From Paenibacillus polymyxa (GTDB taxonomy: Bacteria > Bacillota > Bacilli > Paenibacillales > Paenibacillaceae), in the NCBI RefSeq assembly GCF_001719045.1, contig NZ_CP015423.1, positions 3,319,501-3,383,500 on the forward strand: 64,000 bases of DNA, read 5' to 3'. Both the position numbers and the translations under genes were made by a program. This document shows, one piece after another, positions 17,419-27,299 of this stretch. The notes under the pieces were generated by a model. That model did no database searches, was not told where the DNA came from, and saw only the letters and a list, made by a program, of their open reading frames with translations. Positions within the stretch are counted from its first letter, which is position 1. Each line of letters starts with the position of its first letter.

Positions 17419-20400
17419 ATGAAAAAACAGGGGGTTTTATTTTTTATTATACTTCTGCTTGCGGTTGCGTTGCCGGTGTATCCGTTAGTGTCAGGTGTTT
17501 TATCTGGAAACAGTCATTGGAAAGCACACAACGGTGTTATTGATTTGCGTAATTGGGACCCTGAAAAGGAAGGCCCTATACAGCTGGGAGGGGAGTGGAA
17601 ATTTTACCCCAATCAGCTTGTGCAACCTTCATCCTTTCATGAAATGCAACAAGATAAGGATTGGGAAAATCATCAGAGTTCTTCAGAGTTGAGGCTGGAA
17701 ACGAGTTCTTCTGCCAAGATTGTGGATGTGCCTGGTAAATGGAATCAGTGGATGCCTAAGGGACAGGCGACCGGATATGGAACCTATCATATCCGTGTGC
17801 TGTTGCCTGAAAAAGCGGAAAATCTGTACGGCATCTATATGCAAAACATTCGCAGCGCCAGTCAAGTATGGATTGACGGAGAAAACGTGGGAGCAAGTGG
17901 TATTCCCTCTGTTTCTGCCGACAAGGGCAAGCAGGGCAATGTTCCCTATGTTGGATTTGCAGCGATAGATGGACATTCGGCTGATATTACCGTGCATGTG
18001 GCTAATTATAGCTACTCCTCCGGTGGAATCATTTATCCACTGTTATTTGGGGATTACGAGAGTATTACGCATAGCCGGGAAGTTGCAATGGCAGAGGACA
18101 CCATACTGATAGCAGGATTTTTTATTCCTACCGTATTTTTTATCATGCTATACCTTTTACGTAAAAAGGAGAAGGCATTGCTTTACTTAGGATGCTTTTG
18201 TATCGCGGCTTTATTTTATATTCTGACACATGGAGAAAAGCTGCTGGCTTGGGGAATACCGGACTTACCTTATGAATGGATACTGAAAATACAGTCGTTC
18301 TCGTCAACCCTGTTCTACTATTTTCTGATCCACTATGTTCATCTTTCGACGCAGATTGTTATGAATCGGCTCGTGCTGCGCCTCTATAATATTACAACCG
18401 CACTGATGCTGGGTATGGGGCTATTTCTGCCTACATTGGTACTCTCATCCTTTGAAGCATTTATTCTTCTTTTTGGTGTAGTCAGTGTGGGATATGTATT
18501 ACTGATCTTGATTCGTGGGCTTCTTCAACGGACGGATGACGCTGCACTGCTAGTCATTAGTATTATGAGCATTCTTATGATTGTAGTGACTAATTTTGTG
18601 TATATTCTGGGCTGGGGAGATGTGCGTGGGGTGACAGCCTATGAAATGCTCATATTCGTATTGGCTCAAACGCTCCTGCTGGCCAAACGTTTTGTACATT
18701 CGTTTATGGAGGTTGAGAACCTGTCACGACGGTTGCTAACACTGGATGGGTTAAAAGATGAATTTCTGGCCAATACGTCACATGAACTGCGCACTCCTCT
18801 GCATGGAGTAATTAATATCGCTCAATCCATGCTAGACCGCTACGGGACACAATTCAATGAGCCGCAAAAGCACAACTTGGTCTTGATTGCGAATATAGGA
18901 CGCAGACTTTCGTATTTAATTAACGATATTCTGGATTTTTCTAATTTGAAAAATGGCAGATTAGCCTTAAATCGTCGGCCTGTCAATGTACAGGCAGCTG
19001 TGAAGTCCGTGTTGGAGGTATTGGGTCATACAGTGGGTAAGAAAAAGATTCAATTTGTCAAAGAATTGCCCAATTCGTTGCCCAAGGTAGATGCGGATGA
19101 GGATCGGCTGATTCAGATTTTGTACAATTTGTTGGGGAATGCGGTGAAATTTACGGAGGAAGGCGAAATCGTTATCTCTGCCAAAGCGGGGAACCGTGAA
19201 ATGGAAATCAGTGTGAAGGATACCGGGTCCGGTATTGCCCAGGAGCATCTTTCGCATATATTTGAACCCTTTAACCGAGGGGCGAATGCTGAGGATGAAG
19301 GATACAGTGGAACAGGGCTTGGATTAGGCATAGTCCGTCGTCTGGTGGAGCTGCATGGTGGTCATATCCGGGTAGAATCTAGATTGGGCAAGGGTTCGAC
19401 CTTTTATTTTACACTGCCCTTAGCGCAGACTGGAACGTTGGCACATGAAGCTCAAAAAGATGTTTCGTCTGCGGTTATATTGCAGCCTGGTGTGACGTCG
19501 GGTCGGAATGTGATTCCGCAGGAAGAAGATGCACTGGAGCAAGTTCAGACTGTTCCTTACAAAGTGCTGGCTGTAGATGATGATGCGGTTAATCTTCGGG
19601 TGCTGGAGGAGCTATTATATACCACAGGTTGTAGCGTGGTGGCGGTGGATCATGCCGAGGAGGCACTTCACATGCTGAATGGCCGTTCCCGATTTGACCT
19701 AGTCATTACGGATTGGATGATGCCGGAAATGTCCGGTATTGAGCTGTGCCGACGGATACGGGAACGGTATTCCCTGTCCGAGCTACCGGTGTTGCTGCTG
19801 ACGGCACGCGACCTGCCCAGGGATATCCGCGCAGGTTTTATGGCGGGAGCTAATGATTTTCTGCGTAAGCCTGTTGATGCTGAGGAATTAAAGGCGCGTG
19901 TGCGTACGCTGTTGAACATGCGTCATTCGGCGGAGGAAGCGGTGCGTTCGGAAATGGCCTTTTTACAGGCACAAATCAAGCCGCATTTTCTGTACAATGC
20001 CTTGAATGTCATTGTTTCGACTGTAGCCGTAGACCCGGACAAAGCAGCGGAGCTACTCATGGAGCTGAGTCAGTATTTGCGGGGCAGTTTTGATTTTCAG
20101 AACAGGGAGAATACGGTGCCATTATCCAAGGAGTTGGAATTGGTAGAATCGTATGTGGCACTGGAAAAAGCACGATTTGAAGAACGTTTGCAGGTGACCG
20201 TAGAGGTAGGAAGGAACATCCGGTCGCTCATCCCGCCATTAAGCATTCAGCCCATCGTGGAAAATGCGATACGGCATGGTGTGATGCAACGGGCAACAGG
20301 TGGAACCGTGCGAGTGGTTGTGCAGGAGGATGGAACCGATTTTGTGGTCAGCGTGACCGATGACGGCGTAGGGATTCCGTCCGAGCGACTGGAACAGCTG

Positions 20401-20565
20401 CTGTCGGAGGATCATGTATCTTCCAGCGTGGGACTGCGTAATATCCATCGCCGTCTTATCCATATGTATGGAGAAGGATTGCGAATTGAAAGTAATCCTA
20501 TGCAAGGGACGACGGTAAGCTTCCGTGTGCCGGAAACGATCTCGCCCCGGAATACCGATGAATAA
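17419..20565 (+). CDS. Hybrid sensor histidine kinase with two kinase modules (7TM-DISM type)
   Basis: A 1048-residue membrane sensor. In order: N-terminal membrane segment; an extracellular jelly-roll 7TMR-DISMED2-like domain (~residues 40-215, [20 protein letters not shown]); seven membrane segments (~225-430); HisKA with His455 ([12 protein letters not shown]); a HATPase ([20 protein letters not shown]); a receiver domain with Asp765 (VITDWMMPE); then a second, LytS-type kinase core with His856 ([12 protein letters not shown]) and its own HATPase ([13 protein letters not shown]) to the end. Having both a HisKA and a LytS-type core around one receiver is unusual but known in Paenibacillus-like genomes. 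The next gene encodes the likely partner regulator. GGGGG precedes the ATG. The ligand is probably a sugar or wall-derived molecule, which is inference. Confidence 0.9.
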   Translation: MKKQGVLFFIILLLAVALPVYPLVSGVLSGNSHWKAHNGVIDLRNWDPEKEGPIQLGGEWKFYPNQLVQPSSFHEMQQDKDWENHQSSSELRLETSSSAKIVDVPGKWNQWMPKGQATGYGTYHIRVLLPEKAENLYGIYMQNIRSASQVWIDGENVGASGIPSVSADKGKQGNVPYVGFAAIDGHSADITVHVANYSYSSGGIIYPLLFGDYESITHSREVAMAEDTILIAGFFIPTVFFIMLYLLRKKEKALLYLGCFCIAALFYILTHGEKLLAWGIPDLPYEWILKIQSFSSTLFYYFLIHYVHLSTQIVMNRLVLRLYNITTALMLGMGLFLPTLVLSSFEAFILLFGVVSVGYVLLILIRGLLQRTDDAALLVISIMSILMIVVTNFVYILGWGDVRGVTAYEMLIFVLAQTLLLAKRFVHSFMEVENLSRRLLTLDGLKDEFLANTSHELRTPLHGVINIAQSMLDRYGTQFNEPQKHNLVLIANIGRRLSYLINDILDFSNLKNGRLALNRRPVNVQAAVKSVLEVLGHTVGKKKIQFVKELPNSLPKVDADEDRLIQILYNLLGNAVKFTEEGEIVISAKAGNREMEISVKDTGSGIAQEHLSHIFEPFNRGANAEDEGYSGTGLGLGIVRRLVELHGGHIRVESRLGKGSTFYFTLPLAQTGTLAHEAQKDVSSAVILQPGVTSGRNVIPQEEDALEQVQTVPYKVLAVDDDAVNLRVLEELLYTTGCSVVAVDHAEEALHMLNGRSRFDLVITDWMMPEMSGIELCRRIRERYSLSELPVLLLTARDLPRDIRAGFMAGANDFLRKPVDAEELKARVRTLLNMRHSAEEAVRSEMAFLQAQIKPHFLYNALNVIVSTVAVDPDKAAELLMELSQYLRGSFDFQNRENTVPLSKELELVESYVALEKARFEERLQVTVEVGRNIRSLIPPLSIQPIVENAIRHGVMQRATGGTVRVVVQEDGTDFVVSVTDDGVGIPSERLEQLLSEDHVSSSVGLRNIHRRLIHMYGEGLRIESNPMQGTTVSFRVPETISPRNTDE

Positions 20566-20721
20566 AAAAAGTACAGTACATTTGTCGGAAAAGCTAAAGT
20601 CACGCCCGCAATGATACGATATATAAAATATAAGAAATTAAAAATCGTAAGGATAAAGGCGCATAGCGTGTAAATAGAGCATCATGATGGATGTTGCAGC
20701 AGGAAGGGAGTACGGACACAA

Positions 20722-21873
20722 ATGAAGGCGATTTTGATTGATGATGAGAGGTCGGCATTAACCTACTTGGAACGGTTGCTGGAGGCGGACGGACGGTTAA
20801 CGGTAATGGGCAAATATACGTCTGCACAAGCGGGGCTGGATCATCTGGCGGCAGAACGTGCGGATATTGTTTTTATAGATATCGGAATGCCAGAGATGAA
20901 TGGTCTAGAGGCCGCCGAGTGGATTCAACAGCTGGATTCCCATATTCATATCGTCTTTGTGACCGCGTACTCGGAATATGCTATTGAAGCGTTCGAGCTG
21001 CAAGCACTGGATTACTTGTTAAAGCCCGTTCATGCCCGGCGGCTATCCAAAACGTTAGATCGGATTGCAGCCACGCTGGCTGATCCCCGTTCTTCTAGTT
21101 TGGGAGCTTCAGCAGAGCAATCCCCCAAGGTACGTTGTTTTCAAAAACTTGAAATTTTGGAGGATGGACAGGAAGCTGTAGGTGCGAAACCATTCAAATG
21201 GCGCACATTAAAGTCGCAGGAGCTATTTTCCTTTTTATTACACCATGAAGGGGAATGGGTGAGCAAAGAACAACTGCTGGATGCGCTGTGGCCTGAATAT
21301 CATTTGGACAAGGCTGTTGTTCACCTGCACACGTCCATTTACCAAATCCGCAAGGCGTTGAAAGAACGGATGCAAGATACGAAGCTGGAATATAATCTGG
21401 ATCGCTACCGCTTGAACCGCAATGGCTGGATTACAGATGTGGAGCTATTCGAGCGGGGAATATCCGAATGGGCTGCATCCGGTAGCGGCGGTAAGCCGCG
21501 TATTGAGAGCCTGTTGGCACTATACCGTGGCAACTATCTGGAGGAGCACGATTACCCGTGGGCATATGCAAAAAGGGAGAAGCTGCGCAATATGTATCTG
21601 GCATGTGCTTCTGAGCTGGCGAGAGAAGAGCTTCGCTCAGGTCGTACCCGGCAGTCTGTTCAGCGCTTACTCAGCCTACAGCAACGGGAGCCGTACTCAG
21701 ACGATATCTGCAGTCTGCTGCTGACAGCCTACGCCCAACTGGGCGATTATACCGCTGCGCAAAAGCATTATGAAAGCTTCATCAGAATACTGGAAGATGA
21801 GTTGGGTATTGAGCCGCAGCAGGTGACGCACCAGTTGTACGTGCAATTGAAAACACAGACGCTACCTGCGTAA
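20722..21873 (+). CDS. Response regulator with receiver, winged-helix and BTAD domains
   Basis: A 383-residue regulator. The receiver domain (1-120) has acidic residues DDE at 8-10, phosphoacceptor Asp53 (FIDIGMPEM), Thr in VTAYSEYA and Lys in LLKPVH. Residues ~150-235 form an OmpR-like winged helix (LFSFLLHHEGEWVSKEQLLDALWP, then HLHTSIYQIRKAL). Residues ~245-380 are a bacterial transcriptional activator (BTAD) TPR-like domain ending ILEDELGIEPQQVTHQLY. This is the CheY-SARP architecture. It lies 156 bp after the hybrid kinase and is presumably phosphorylated by its LytS-type module. Targets are not visible from the sequence. Confidence 0.88.
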   Translation: MKAILIDDERSALTYLERLLEADGRLTVMGKYTSAQAGLDHLAAERADIVFIDIGMPEMNGLEAAEWIQQLDSHIHIVFVTAYSEYAIEAFELQALDYLLKPVHARRLSKTLDRIAATLADPRSSSLGASAEQSPKVRCFQKLEILEDGQEAVGAKPFKWRTLKSQELFSFLLHHEGEWVSKEQLLDALWPEYHLDKAVVHLHTSIYQIRKALKERMQDTKLEYNLDRYRLNRNGWITDVELFERGISEWAASGSGGKPRIESLLALYRGNYLEEHDYPWAYAKREKLRNMYLACASELAREELRSGRTRQSVQRLLSLQQREPYSDDICSLLLTAYAQLGDYTAAQKHYESFIRILEDELGIEPQQVTHQLYVQLKTQTLPA

Positions 21874-21984
21874 ACTGCTGTACTGGCTGTCTTCTTCAGT
21901 GGCATATTCATATAGCATATCTCTTCACGGTTGAGTCGTAATTGAGAGGTTTAAGGACTCACGTATATATAAGGAGGTATTGCA

Positions 21985-22137
21985 TTGGGGAGAACGAGAC
22001 GAACTGGCTTTAAGAATAAAAGAATTTCGGTGAACGTCAGACAATCTTCTTCAGCTCAGACAGGACAAGGCGGTAACCCCATTTCGATCAATGCTTCGGA
22101 TGTTGGGGTAGTAAGAACAGATGTTAAAAACAAATAA
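21985..22137 (+). CDS. Small basic protein, 50 aa
   Basis: A short gene with a TTG start at 21985 preceded by AAGGAGG (21971-21977, 7-base gap) and followed directly by a perfect 17-bp terminator. The product starts MGRTRRTGFKNKR and is Arg/Lys-rich in its first half; the rest is polar, with a short strand-like end (SDVGVVRTDVKNK). No membrane segment or Cys. I do not recognise it. The ribosome site and private terminator argue that it is translated. Confidence 0.6.
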   Translation: MGRTRRTGFKNKRISVNVRQSSSAQTGQGGNPISINASDVGVVRTDVKNK

Positions 22138-22164
22138 TCGACAATAGAAGCTCATATTCAACGT

Positions 22165-22220
22165 AAAAAGACCACCGGGAACAAGTTAACTATCTTGTTC
22201 CCGGTGGTCTCGCTTTTTTT
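22165..22220 (+). terminator. Perfect 17-bp terminator
   Basis: AGACCACCGGGAACAAG (22169-22185) pairs fully with its complement at 22194-22210, flanked by A and T runs; it can serve transcripts from either side. Confidence 0.92.
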
Positions 22221-22297
22221 ACCGTATTCGGCAGTTACTTTCATCAGTATCCGCCTATAGAGGCGGATGCCTTGCTTCCCGTCTTGACATCGTCCTC

Positions 22298-24067
22298 TTA
22301 AGCAGGTTTTACTGACTGAGCAGGCGCTGCCTTCAGTACAGCGTATCCGTAGGGTGGAAGCTTGGCAAGCAGCCCCTTCTCTCTAACGGACCACTGGCTT
22401 TCGCCAAAGGCTAATTGCCATTCCTGCTCAGGAATGTCCAGTTCAAAAACGTGATCCTCATCGGAACGGTTGAGCAGCACGAGCAGCACCTCTTCCTCGC
22501 TGCGGCGCTCGTAGGCAAGTGAAGTGCCCTCTGGCTGTGCCTCCAAAAAGGTGATGCTTCCCTGATCACGGAGGACCGGGTGCCCCTTACGAAGCGCAAT
22601 CAGCTCGCGGTAAAAGTCGAACAGCTCGCGGTCCTGTTTGTCGGTGTCCCACTCCATACACTTGCGGCAGCCTGGATCGGCATCTCCATCCAGGCCGATC
22701 TCATCGCCGTAATAGATGCAGGGTGCGCCCATGTACGTAAACTGGAACAGGGCGGCCAGTCGCATCAGCCGCTTGTCATCCCCGCACAGTGTCAGCAGGC
22801 GCGGTGTGTCGTGGCTATCCAGCAGATTGAAGGCAACCTCGGATGCTTGCTGTGGATAGCGGGCCAGCTGTCGTCCGATGGCGAAGGCAAAGCTTTGAGC
22901 ATCAGTCACTTTTTTGACGAAAAAATCATTTACCGCGTAGGTGAACGGATAATTCATCGTTGCATCGAATTGGTCCCCCTGAAGCCATTCAGATGATTCA
23001 TTCCACATTTCACCCAAAATGTACGCATCTGGATTGGCCTGCTTGACCGTAGTGCGGAATTCCCGCCAAAAGGCGTGATCTACCTCGTCTGCCACATCCA
23101 ACCGCCAACCATCGATGCCGATTTCTTCGATCCAGTGCTTTGCCACATCCAGCAGGTACCTTTTCACCTCAGGATGTTCGGTGTTCAGCTTGGGCATCAT
23201 CGGTTCCAGCCCGAATGTATCGTACGTCGGTATGCCATCCACCACTTTCAGGGGAAAGCTATGTACATGGAACCAGTCCTTATAAGGCGAGGCTTCGCCT
23301 TTTTCTTGCACGTCAACGAACGGTTTAAACGTACGCCCTGAATGGTTGAACACCGCATCAAGCAGCACCCGAATTCCTCGGTCGTGGCAGGCATCGACCA
23401 GTTTTTTTAATGTCTTTTTGTCCCCAAAATGCGGGTCCACCTCCATATAATCCTCTGTATCATATTTATGATTGGTCGTCGCCTTGAACACAGGAGTCAT
23501 ATATATGGCGTTAATCCCTAGCTCGTTCAGGTGATCCAGGTGATCCAGAATCCCCTGAAGATCACCACCAAAAAAATTGTCTCTTTGTGGTGTTCCGCCC
23601 CATGTCTCTGCACCTTCTGGGCTGATAGAGGGGTCACCGTTCGCAAAACGTTCCGGGAAAATCTGATAAAATACAGCATCCTTCACCCATGCAGGTGGCT
23701 TCAGAATATCAATCGGGTTCAAAAACGGATATTGGAACAGTTTATCTGCATTTTGGGGTTCCTGGGTGGTGAAGTCGTCCTCGTCCATCCAAATACGTTC
23801 CTCACCGTCTTCTAGCAAAAATCCATATTTCAGTCGACGGTGAGTAGGTTTTATGCTGCATTCATAATAATCAAACCTGCCATCGGTAGCGAATTTGGAC
23901 ATCGGGACAAGCTGTCGGGTACGGTCCCAATCGTATTTATCTCCGGTGAGAGCATGAACGGTATTCAGGTCATTTTTCTTCGCACGTAGACGTAGAAATA
24001 TCGTTTCATCATTATAACCAAAAGCCCAATTACGTTTCGGGTGATGGTATATCGCTTCCAGCAGCAT
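22298..24067 (-). CDS. Neopullulanase/cyclomaltodextrinase (GH13)
   Basis: The ATG at 24067 (MLLEAIYHHPKRNWAFGYN) is preceded by AAGGAGG with a 7-base gap; nine further in-frame codons upstream lack such a site. The 589-residue cytosolic enzyme has an N-terminal CBM34-type domain (~1-125) followed by the GH13 barrel: DAVFNHSG, nucleophile Asp324 (GWRLDVADEV), acid/base Glu353 (LGEMWNES) and Asp420 (LLDSHDTPR). The CBM34 plus this barrel define the maltogenic amylase/neopullulanase/cyclomaltodextrinase group, which degrades cyclodextrins, pullulan or maltodextrins inside the cell. It stands alone, divergent from the two-component system. Together with the alpha-glucosidase at 7.1 kb it would complete maltodextrin breakdown. 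Confidence 0.92.
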   Translation of the reverse strand: MLLEAIYHHPKRNWAFGYNDETIFLRLRAKKNDLNTVHALTGDKYDWDRTRQLVPMSKFATDGRFDYYECSIKPTHRRLKYGFLLEDGEERIWMDEDDFTTQEPQNADKLFQYPFLNPIDILKPPAWVKDAVFYQIFPERFANGDPSISPEGAETWGGTPQRDNFFGGDLQGILDHLDHLNELGINAIYMTPVFKATTNHKYDTEDYMEVDPHFGDKKTLKKLVDACHDRGIRVLLDAVFNHSGRTFKPFVDVQEKGEASPYKDWFHVHSFPLKVVDGIPTYDTFGLEPMMPKLNTEHPEVKRYLLDVAKHWIEEIGIDGWRLDVADEVDHAFWREFRTTVKQANPDAYILGEMWNESSEWLQGDQFDATMNYPFTYAVNDFFVKKVTDAQSFAFAIGRQLARYPQQASEVAFNLLDSHDTPRLLTLCGDDKRLMRLAALFQFTYMGAPCIYYGDEIGLDGDADPGCRKCMEWDTDKQDRELFDFYRELIALRKGHPVLRDQGSITFLEAQPEGTSLAYERRSEEEVLLVLLNRSDEDHVFELDIPEQEWQLAFGESQWSVREKGLLAKLPPYGYAVLKAAPAQSVKPA

Positions 24068-24171
24068 CGGGTAGTCCTCCTTTTTTACGAGCAATCAAAT
24101 TTGAAAATGTGAAGCGTATGTCGTATAAGGTAGTTATTAACCTTTTTAAGTGGGTTATGTACCATAAATGC

Positions 24172-24177
24172 TATAAT
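24172..24177 (+). promoter_or_regulatory. Candidate -10 for the two-component/ABC operon
   Basis: A perfect TATAAT, 40 bp upstream of the regulator start codon. No convincing -35 is seen at 16-18 bp, which fits a promoter needing an activator such as the operon's own regulator; that is inference. Confidence 0.4.
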
Positions 24178-24217
24178 GCCCATTACATAAAAGAAAAACG
24201 ATAAGTAGGTGTCTATT

Positions 24218-24892
24218 ATGAAAACAAATGTGCTATACATCGAAGATGACCAGGATATTGGTGCTTGGACGCATCAGTATTTGGAAGAGCGGAATTACGC
24301 TGTAACCTGGCTTCGCAGCGGGGATGGGGCTGTGGAAGCAGCCCGTACGTGCCAACTCGTGATTTTGGATGTGATGTTACCCGGTCTGGATGGATTCACC
24401 ATGGGGAAGCGGCTCAAGAAAGAGTACCCGGAGCTTCCCATTCTCATGTTGTCTGCCCGTACATCCATTGACGATAAGCTGCAAGGACTGGATTTCGCCG
24501 ACGATTATGTAACCAAACCCTTTCACCCGGACGAGCTCATAGCACGTATAGAGATTTTGCTGCGCCGATCGGGAACCGTGCCCGAAGAATCTTTACAACT
24601 GGGGCATCTCTCTGTGTTCTCTCCTGATAACCGTATTGTGAACCGTGATACCGGGGAGGAAATTACACTGACAGGCAAGCAATATCACATTTTTGCTTAT
24701 TTGCTGCGGCATTTGGGCCAAATTATGACGAAAGAGCAAATGTATGAAGCGGTGTGGGGAGATCCATATATCGACGGAGACAAAACTTTAATGGTCCATA
24801 TCCGACACCTTCGAGAAAAGCTGGAGATCGATCCTGCGGCACCCCGCATCATTGAGACGATCCGTGGTGTAGGATATCGGGTGAAAGCATAA
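24218..24892 (+). CDS. OmpR/PhoB-family response regulator
   Basis: The ATG at 24218 is chosen (MKTNVLYIEDDQDIG) with TAGGTG upstream; a GTG three codons earlier is the alternative. The 224-residue protein has a receiver domain with Glu-Asp-Asp at 9-11, phosphoacceptor Asp51 (VILDVMLPG), and Lys in YVTKPFHPDE. Residues ~125-224 form a winged helix ending IETIRGVGYRVKA. It is the first gene of a run of five coupled genes (regulator, kinase, ABC ATPase, two permeases), the arrangement of lantibiotic/antimicrobial-peptide detoxification modules. Confidence 0.9.
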   Translation: MKTNVLYIEDDQDIGAWTHQYLEERNYAVTWLRSGDGAVEAARTCQLVILDVMLPGLDGFTMGKRLKKEYPELPILMLSARTSIDDKLQGLDFADDYVTKPFHPDELIARIEILLRRSGTVPEESLQLGHLSVFSPDNRIVNRDTGEEITLTGKQYHIFAYLLRHLGQIMTKEQMYEAVWGDPYIDGDKTLMVHIRHLREKLEIDPAAPRIIETIRGVGYRVKA

Positions 24893-26322
24893 TGAGCAGG
24901 ACGCGCAAAAATTGGAGGAGGCTGCACCCCAGCTCTAGGCCGGGTCAGGGAGGTCGGTTTCGCAGTTCACTGTTGTTCCGTTATCTGGTCATTATTGTGG
25001 TTGCTATGATGCTATTGCCCATTGTGTTGCCTGCTACAGCCTTGATATATAGCGTGTTATTGAATTGGGGGGCGGAGCTCAAGCCTAAAAACGCTTACTA
25101 TCCCTCTACTACCCATACCGAAAATAGCTGGCATCGCGAAGCTGTAGCTTTGAAGGGAGCCACACCAGAGCAAATCTCAGCCCATCTGCGCAAAATACAA
25201 CAGGATATGTTCCCTAACTCACAAATATTTTGGGTGGATACCGCAGGTAAAACAAGGTTGGAGTTACCGACACAACCTAACATGCCAAAACAATGGAACG
25301 CTGCGCAGGCTATAGCTTTTATGAAGCAAGCAAGCTATGAGGGGCCGTTTACGGTAGTAGCCTTTATTGGCGGGGGCAAGAATGATGTGAATCAGGGCTA
25401 TATGGTGTTAAAAGTGCCCCGTTCGTTCTTTGAACAGCCACCTACAGATAGCAGCATGTTCATGTACTATCTCTTTTTTATCGTATTGGTTCTTGGCGCT
25501 TTTATATTCGTATCTCTTCTGTTTTTTGGAGGCATTCGGCGTAGACTGTTGCAGCTTCAGGCCGCCATGTCGCAGCGAGGAGAGGATGGCTTGCCTATTC
25601 TTGTTACCACTGGACGCCCGGATGAAATCGGCAAGCTGGAAGAAGCATTTAATCAGATGGTTGAGCAGTTGGCAGAAAGTCGGGGACGTGAGCGTCAAGA
25701 GGAAGAGCTGCGGAAGAGACTGGTCGCGGATCTGTCACACGATATTCGGACGCCGCTTACGGTCGTGCGCAGCCATCTGTATACACTAGATAGTGAAAAT
25801 CTGAGCAGCAGAGGGAAACAGTCGATTACACTGATGGAAAACAAGCTAAAAGACCTTGGGAGTCTGATCGACAATCTGCTCACCTATAATCTGCTAGCTA
25901 GTGGGAAATACACTATGAATAACACACCGCGTGATATCCTGCGGCTAGTGCGGGAGTGTGTAGCCAGCTGGTATCCGGTGTGGGAAAAGGAGGGTTTTGA
26001 AGTGGATATCGACCTGCCCGAGCATAGTATGGTGTGGAATGTGGATGAGCAAGGTTTCCGTCGTCTGCTGGACAATCTCTTTCAAAATGTAGTTCGCCAT
26101 GCTGCCTCAGGCCGATATATCGGTGTTCAAGTACAGAAAGATAATGGGACAGAAGCATTGGTCATCGTAGATAAAGGGCCTGGTATGGAGCAACAGTCCA
26201 GTGAAAAAGGGGCCGGGATTGGTTTGGCGATTACAGAACTGCTGGCTCGCGAAATGAATTTGGAGAGGGAGATTATCAGTTCATCAGCCGGGACCCGAAT
26301 CCGTTTTTTAAACAAAACTTAA
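24892..26322 (+). CDS. Sensor histidine kinase
   Basis: A 476-residue kinase overlapping the regulator gene by one base (TAATG). Two membrane segments (~residues 25-50 and ~185-215) enclose an extracellular sensor domain of about 135 residues with no family I recognise. A HAMP linker follows, then HisKA with His283 (LVADLSHDIRTPLTVVRSH) and an ATPase domain (NLFQNVVRHA; DKGPGMEQ; GAGIGLAITELLA). The large sensor domain distinguishes it from the short-loop BceS-type kinases; layout is nearer NsrK/SpaK-like or general OmpR-partner kinases. With the downstream LanFEG-like exporter the signal is probably a membrane-active peptide. Confidence 0.88.
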   Translation: MSRTRKNWRRLHPSSRPGQGGRFRSSLLFRYLVIIVVAMMLLPIVLPATALIYSVLLNWGAELKPKNAYYPSTTHTENSWHREAVALKGATPEQISAHLRKIQQDMFPNSQIFWVDTAGKTRLELPTQPNMPKQWNAAQAIAFMKQASYEGPFTVVAFIGGGKNDVNQGYMVLKVPRSFFEQPPTDSSMFMYYLFFIVLVLGAFIFVSLLFFGGIRRRLLQLQAAMSQRGEDGLPILVTTGRPDEIGKLEEAFNQMVEQLAESRGRERQEEELRKRLVADLSHDIRTPLTVVRSHLYTLDSENLSSRGKQSITLMENKLKDLGSLIDNLLTYNLLASGKYTMNNTPRDILRLVRECVASWYPVWEKEGFEVDIDLPEHSMVWNVDEQGFRRLLDNLFQNVVRHAASGRYIGVQVQKDNGTEALVIVDKGPGMEQQSSEKGAGIGLAITELLAREMNLEREIISSSAGTRIRFLNKT

Positions 26323-26372
26323 ACTCAGAGTTCCCTTGGCTTTAAACTTGGCACGTTACGATAGGTGTCGAG

Positions 26373-27299
26373 GTGAGGAACTTGAACGAATACATTATTG
26401 AAACGAACAGTCTCAGCAAAATATACAAAGGCCGCGCGGCGGTTAATCAGCTGGACCTGAAAATAGCTCGAGGAGATATTTACGGATTTCTGGGTCCGAA
26501 TGGAGCGGGAAAAACGACAACAATCCGCATGCTGCTTGGACTTATTCGACCAACTCGAGGAACGATCCGTATATTCGGCAAAGATATTCGCAGACATAAG
26601 CTCGATATTTTGCGTAAAGTCGGCTCGTTGGTGGAGTATCCTTCGTATTATGGTCATTTGAACGCAATTGAAAATCTGGAGGCCATTCGCCGTATTTTGA
26701 ATGTACCCAAGCAAAACATTGCGGAAGTATTAGAGGTCGTCCGACTGACCAAGCATGCCAAACGTCCAGTCAAAGGCTACTCGCTGGGCATGAAGCAGAG
26801 ACTGGGTATTGCAGCAGCCCTGCTTGGGAATCCCGAAGTACTCATTTTGGATGAGCCTACGAATGGTTTGGACCCGGAGGGTATTCAGGAAATGCGCACA
26901 TTGATTCAGGCGATGCCCGAGCAACGGGGGATCACCGTACTGGTATCCAGCCATCTGTTGAGTGAGGTAGAGCATATGGCGAATACCGTGGGTATTATCC
27001 GTGAAGGAGAGTTGGTCTTTCAAAACACGATTCATAATCTCCGTCAGGAATCCGCAGGCGGGATTCGGATCGTAGTGTCGGAACCGGAAGCAGCCCAGTT
27101 GATTGCGCGTGAGCAGGGCTACCATTCAGTGAAGGACGGATTGGCGCTGGATTTCGAGAACATGAATGATGCGGCTGTTGCGCTGTTGGTCAGAAGATTG
27201 GTCGAAAATACGCATGCCGTATACCGTGTGGAGGAACGCCGCAAATCGCTGGAGGATATGTTCATGCAGGTAGTGGGCAAAGGAGGGGCTTCCTTATGA
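26373..27299 (+). CDS. ABC exporter ATP-binding protein (lantibiotic-protection LanF type)
   Basis: A 308-residue ATPase starting at GTG 26373 (TTG at 26382 is possible). Walker A is GPNGAGKTT, the signature is YSLGMKQRLG in place of LSGGQ, which is characteristic of the BcrA/SpaF/NisF group, and Walker B is VLILDEPTNGLDP. The C-terminal ~90 residues end in YRVEERRKSLEDMFMQVVG, typical of this exporter subfamily. It overlaps the first permease by 4 bp. The complex removes membrane-bound peptides such as lantibiotics or bacitracin-like compounds. Confidence 0.88.
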   Translation: MRNLNEYIIETNSLSKIYKGRAAVNQLDLKIARGDIYGFLGPNGAGKTTTIRMLLGLIRPTRGTIRIFGKDIRRHKLDILRKVGSLVEYPSYYGHLNAIENLEAIRRILNVPKQNIAEVLEVVRLTKHAKRPVKGYSLGMKQRLGIAAALLGNPEVLILDEPTNGLDPEGIQEMRTLIQAMPEQRGITVLVSSHLLSEVEHMANTVGIIREGELVFQNTIHNLRQESAGGIRIVVSEPEAAQLIAREQGYHSVKDGLALDFENMNDAAVALLVRRLVENTHAVYRVEERRKSLEDMFMQVVGKGGASL

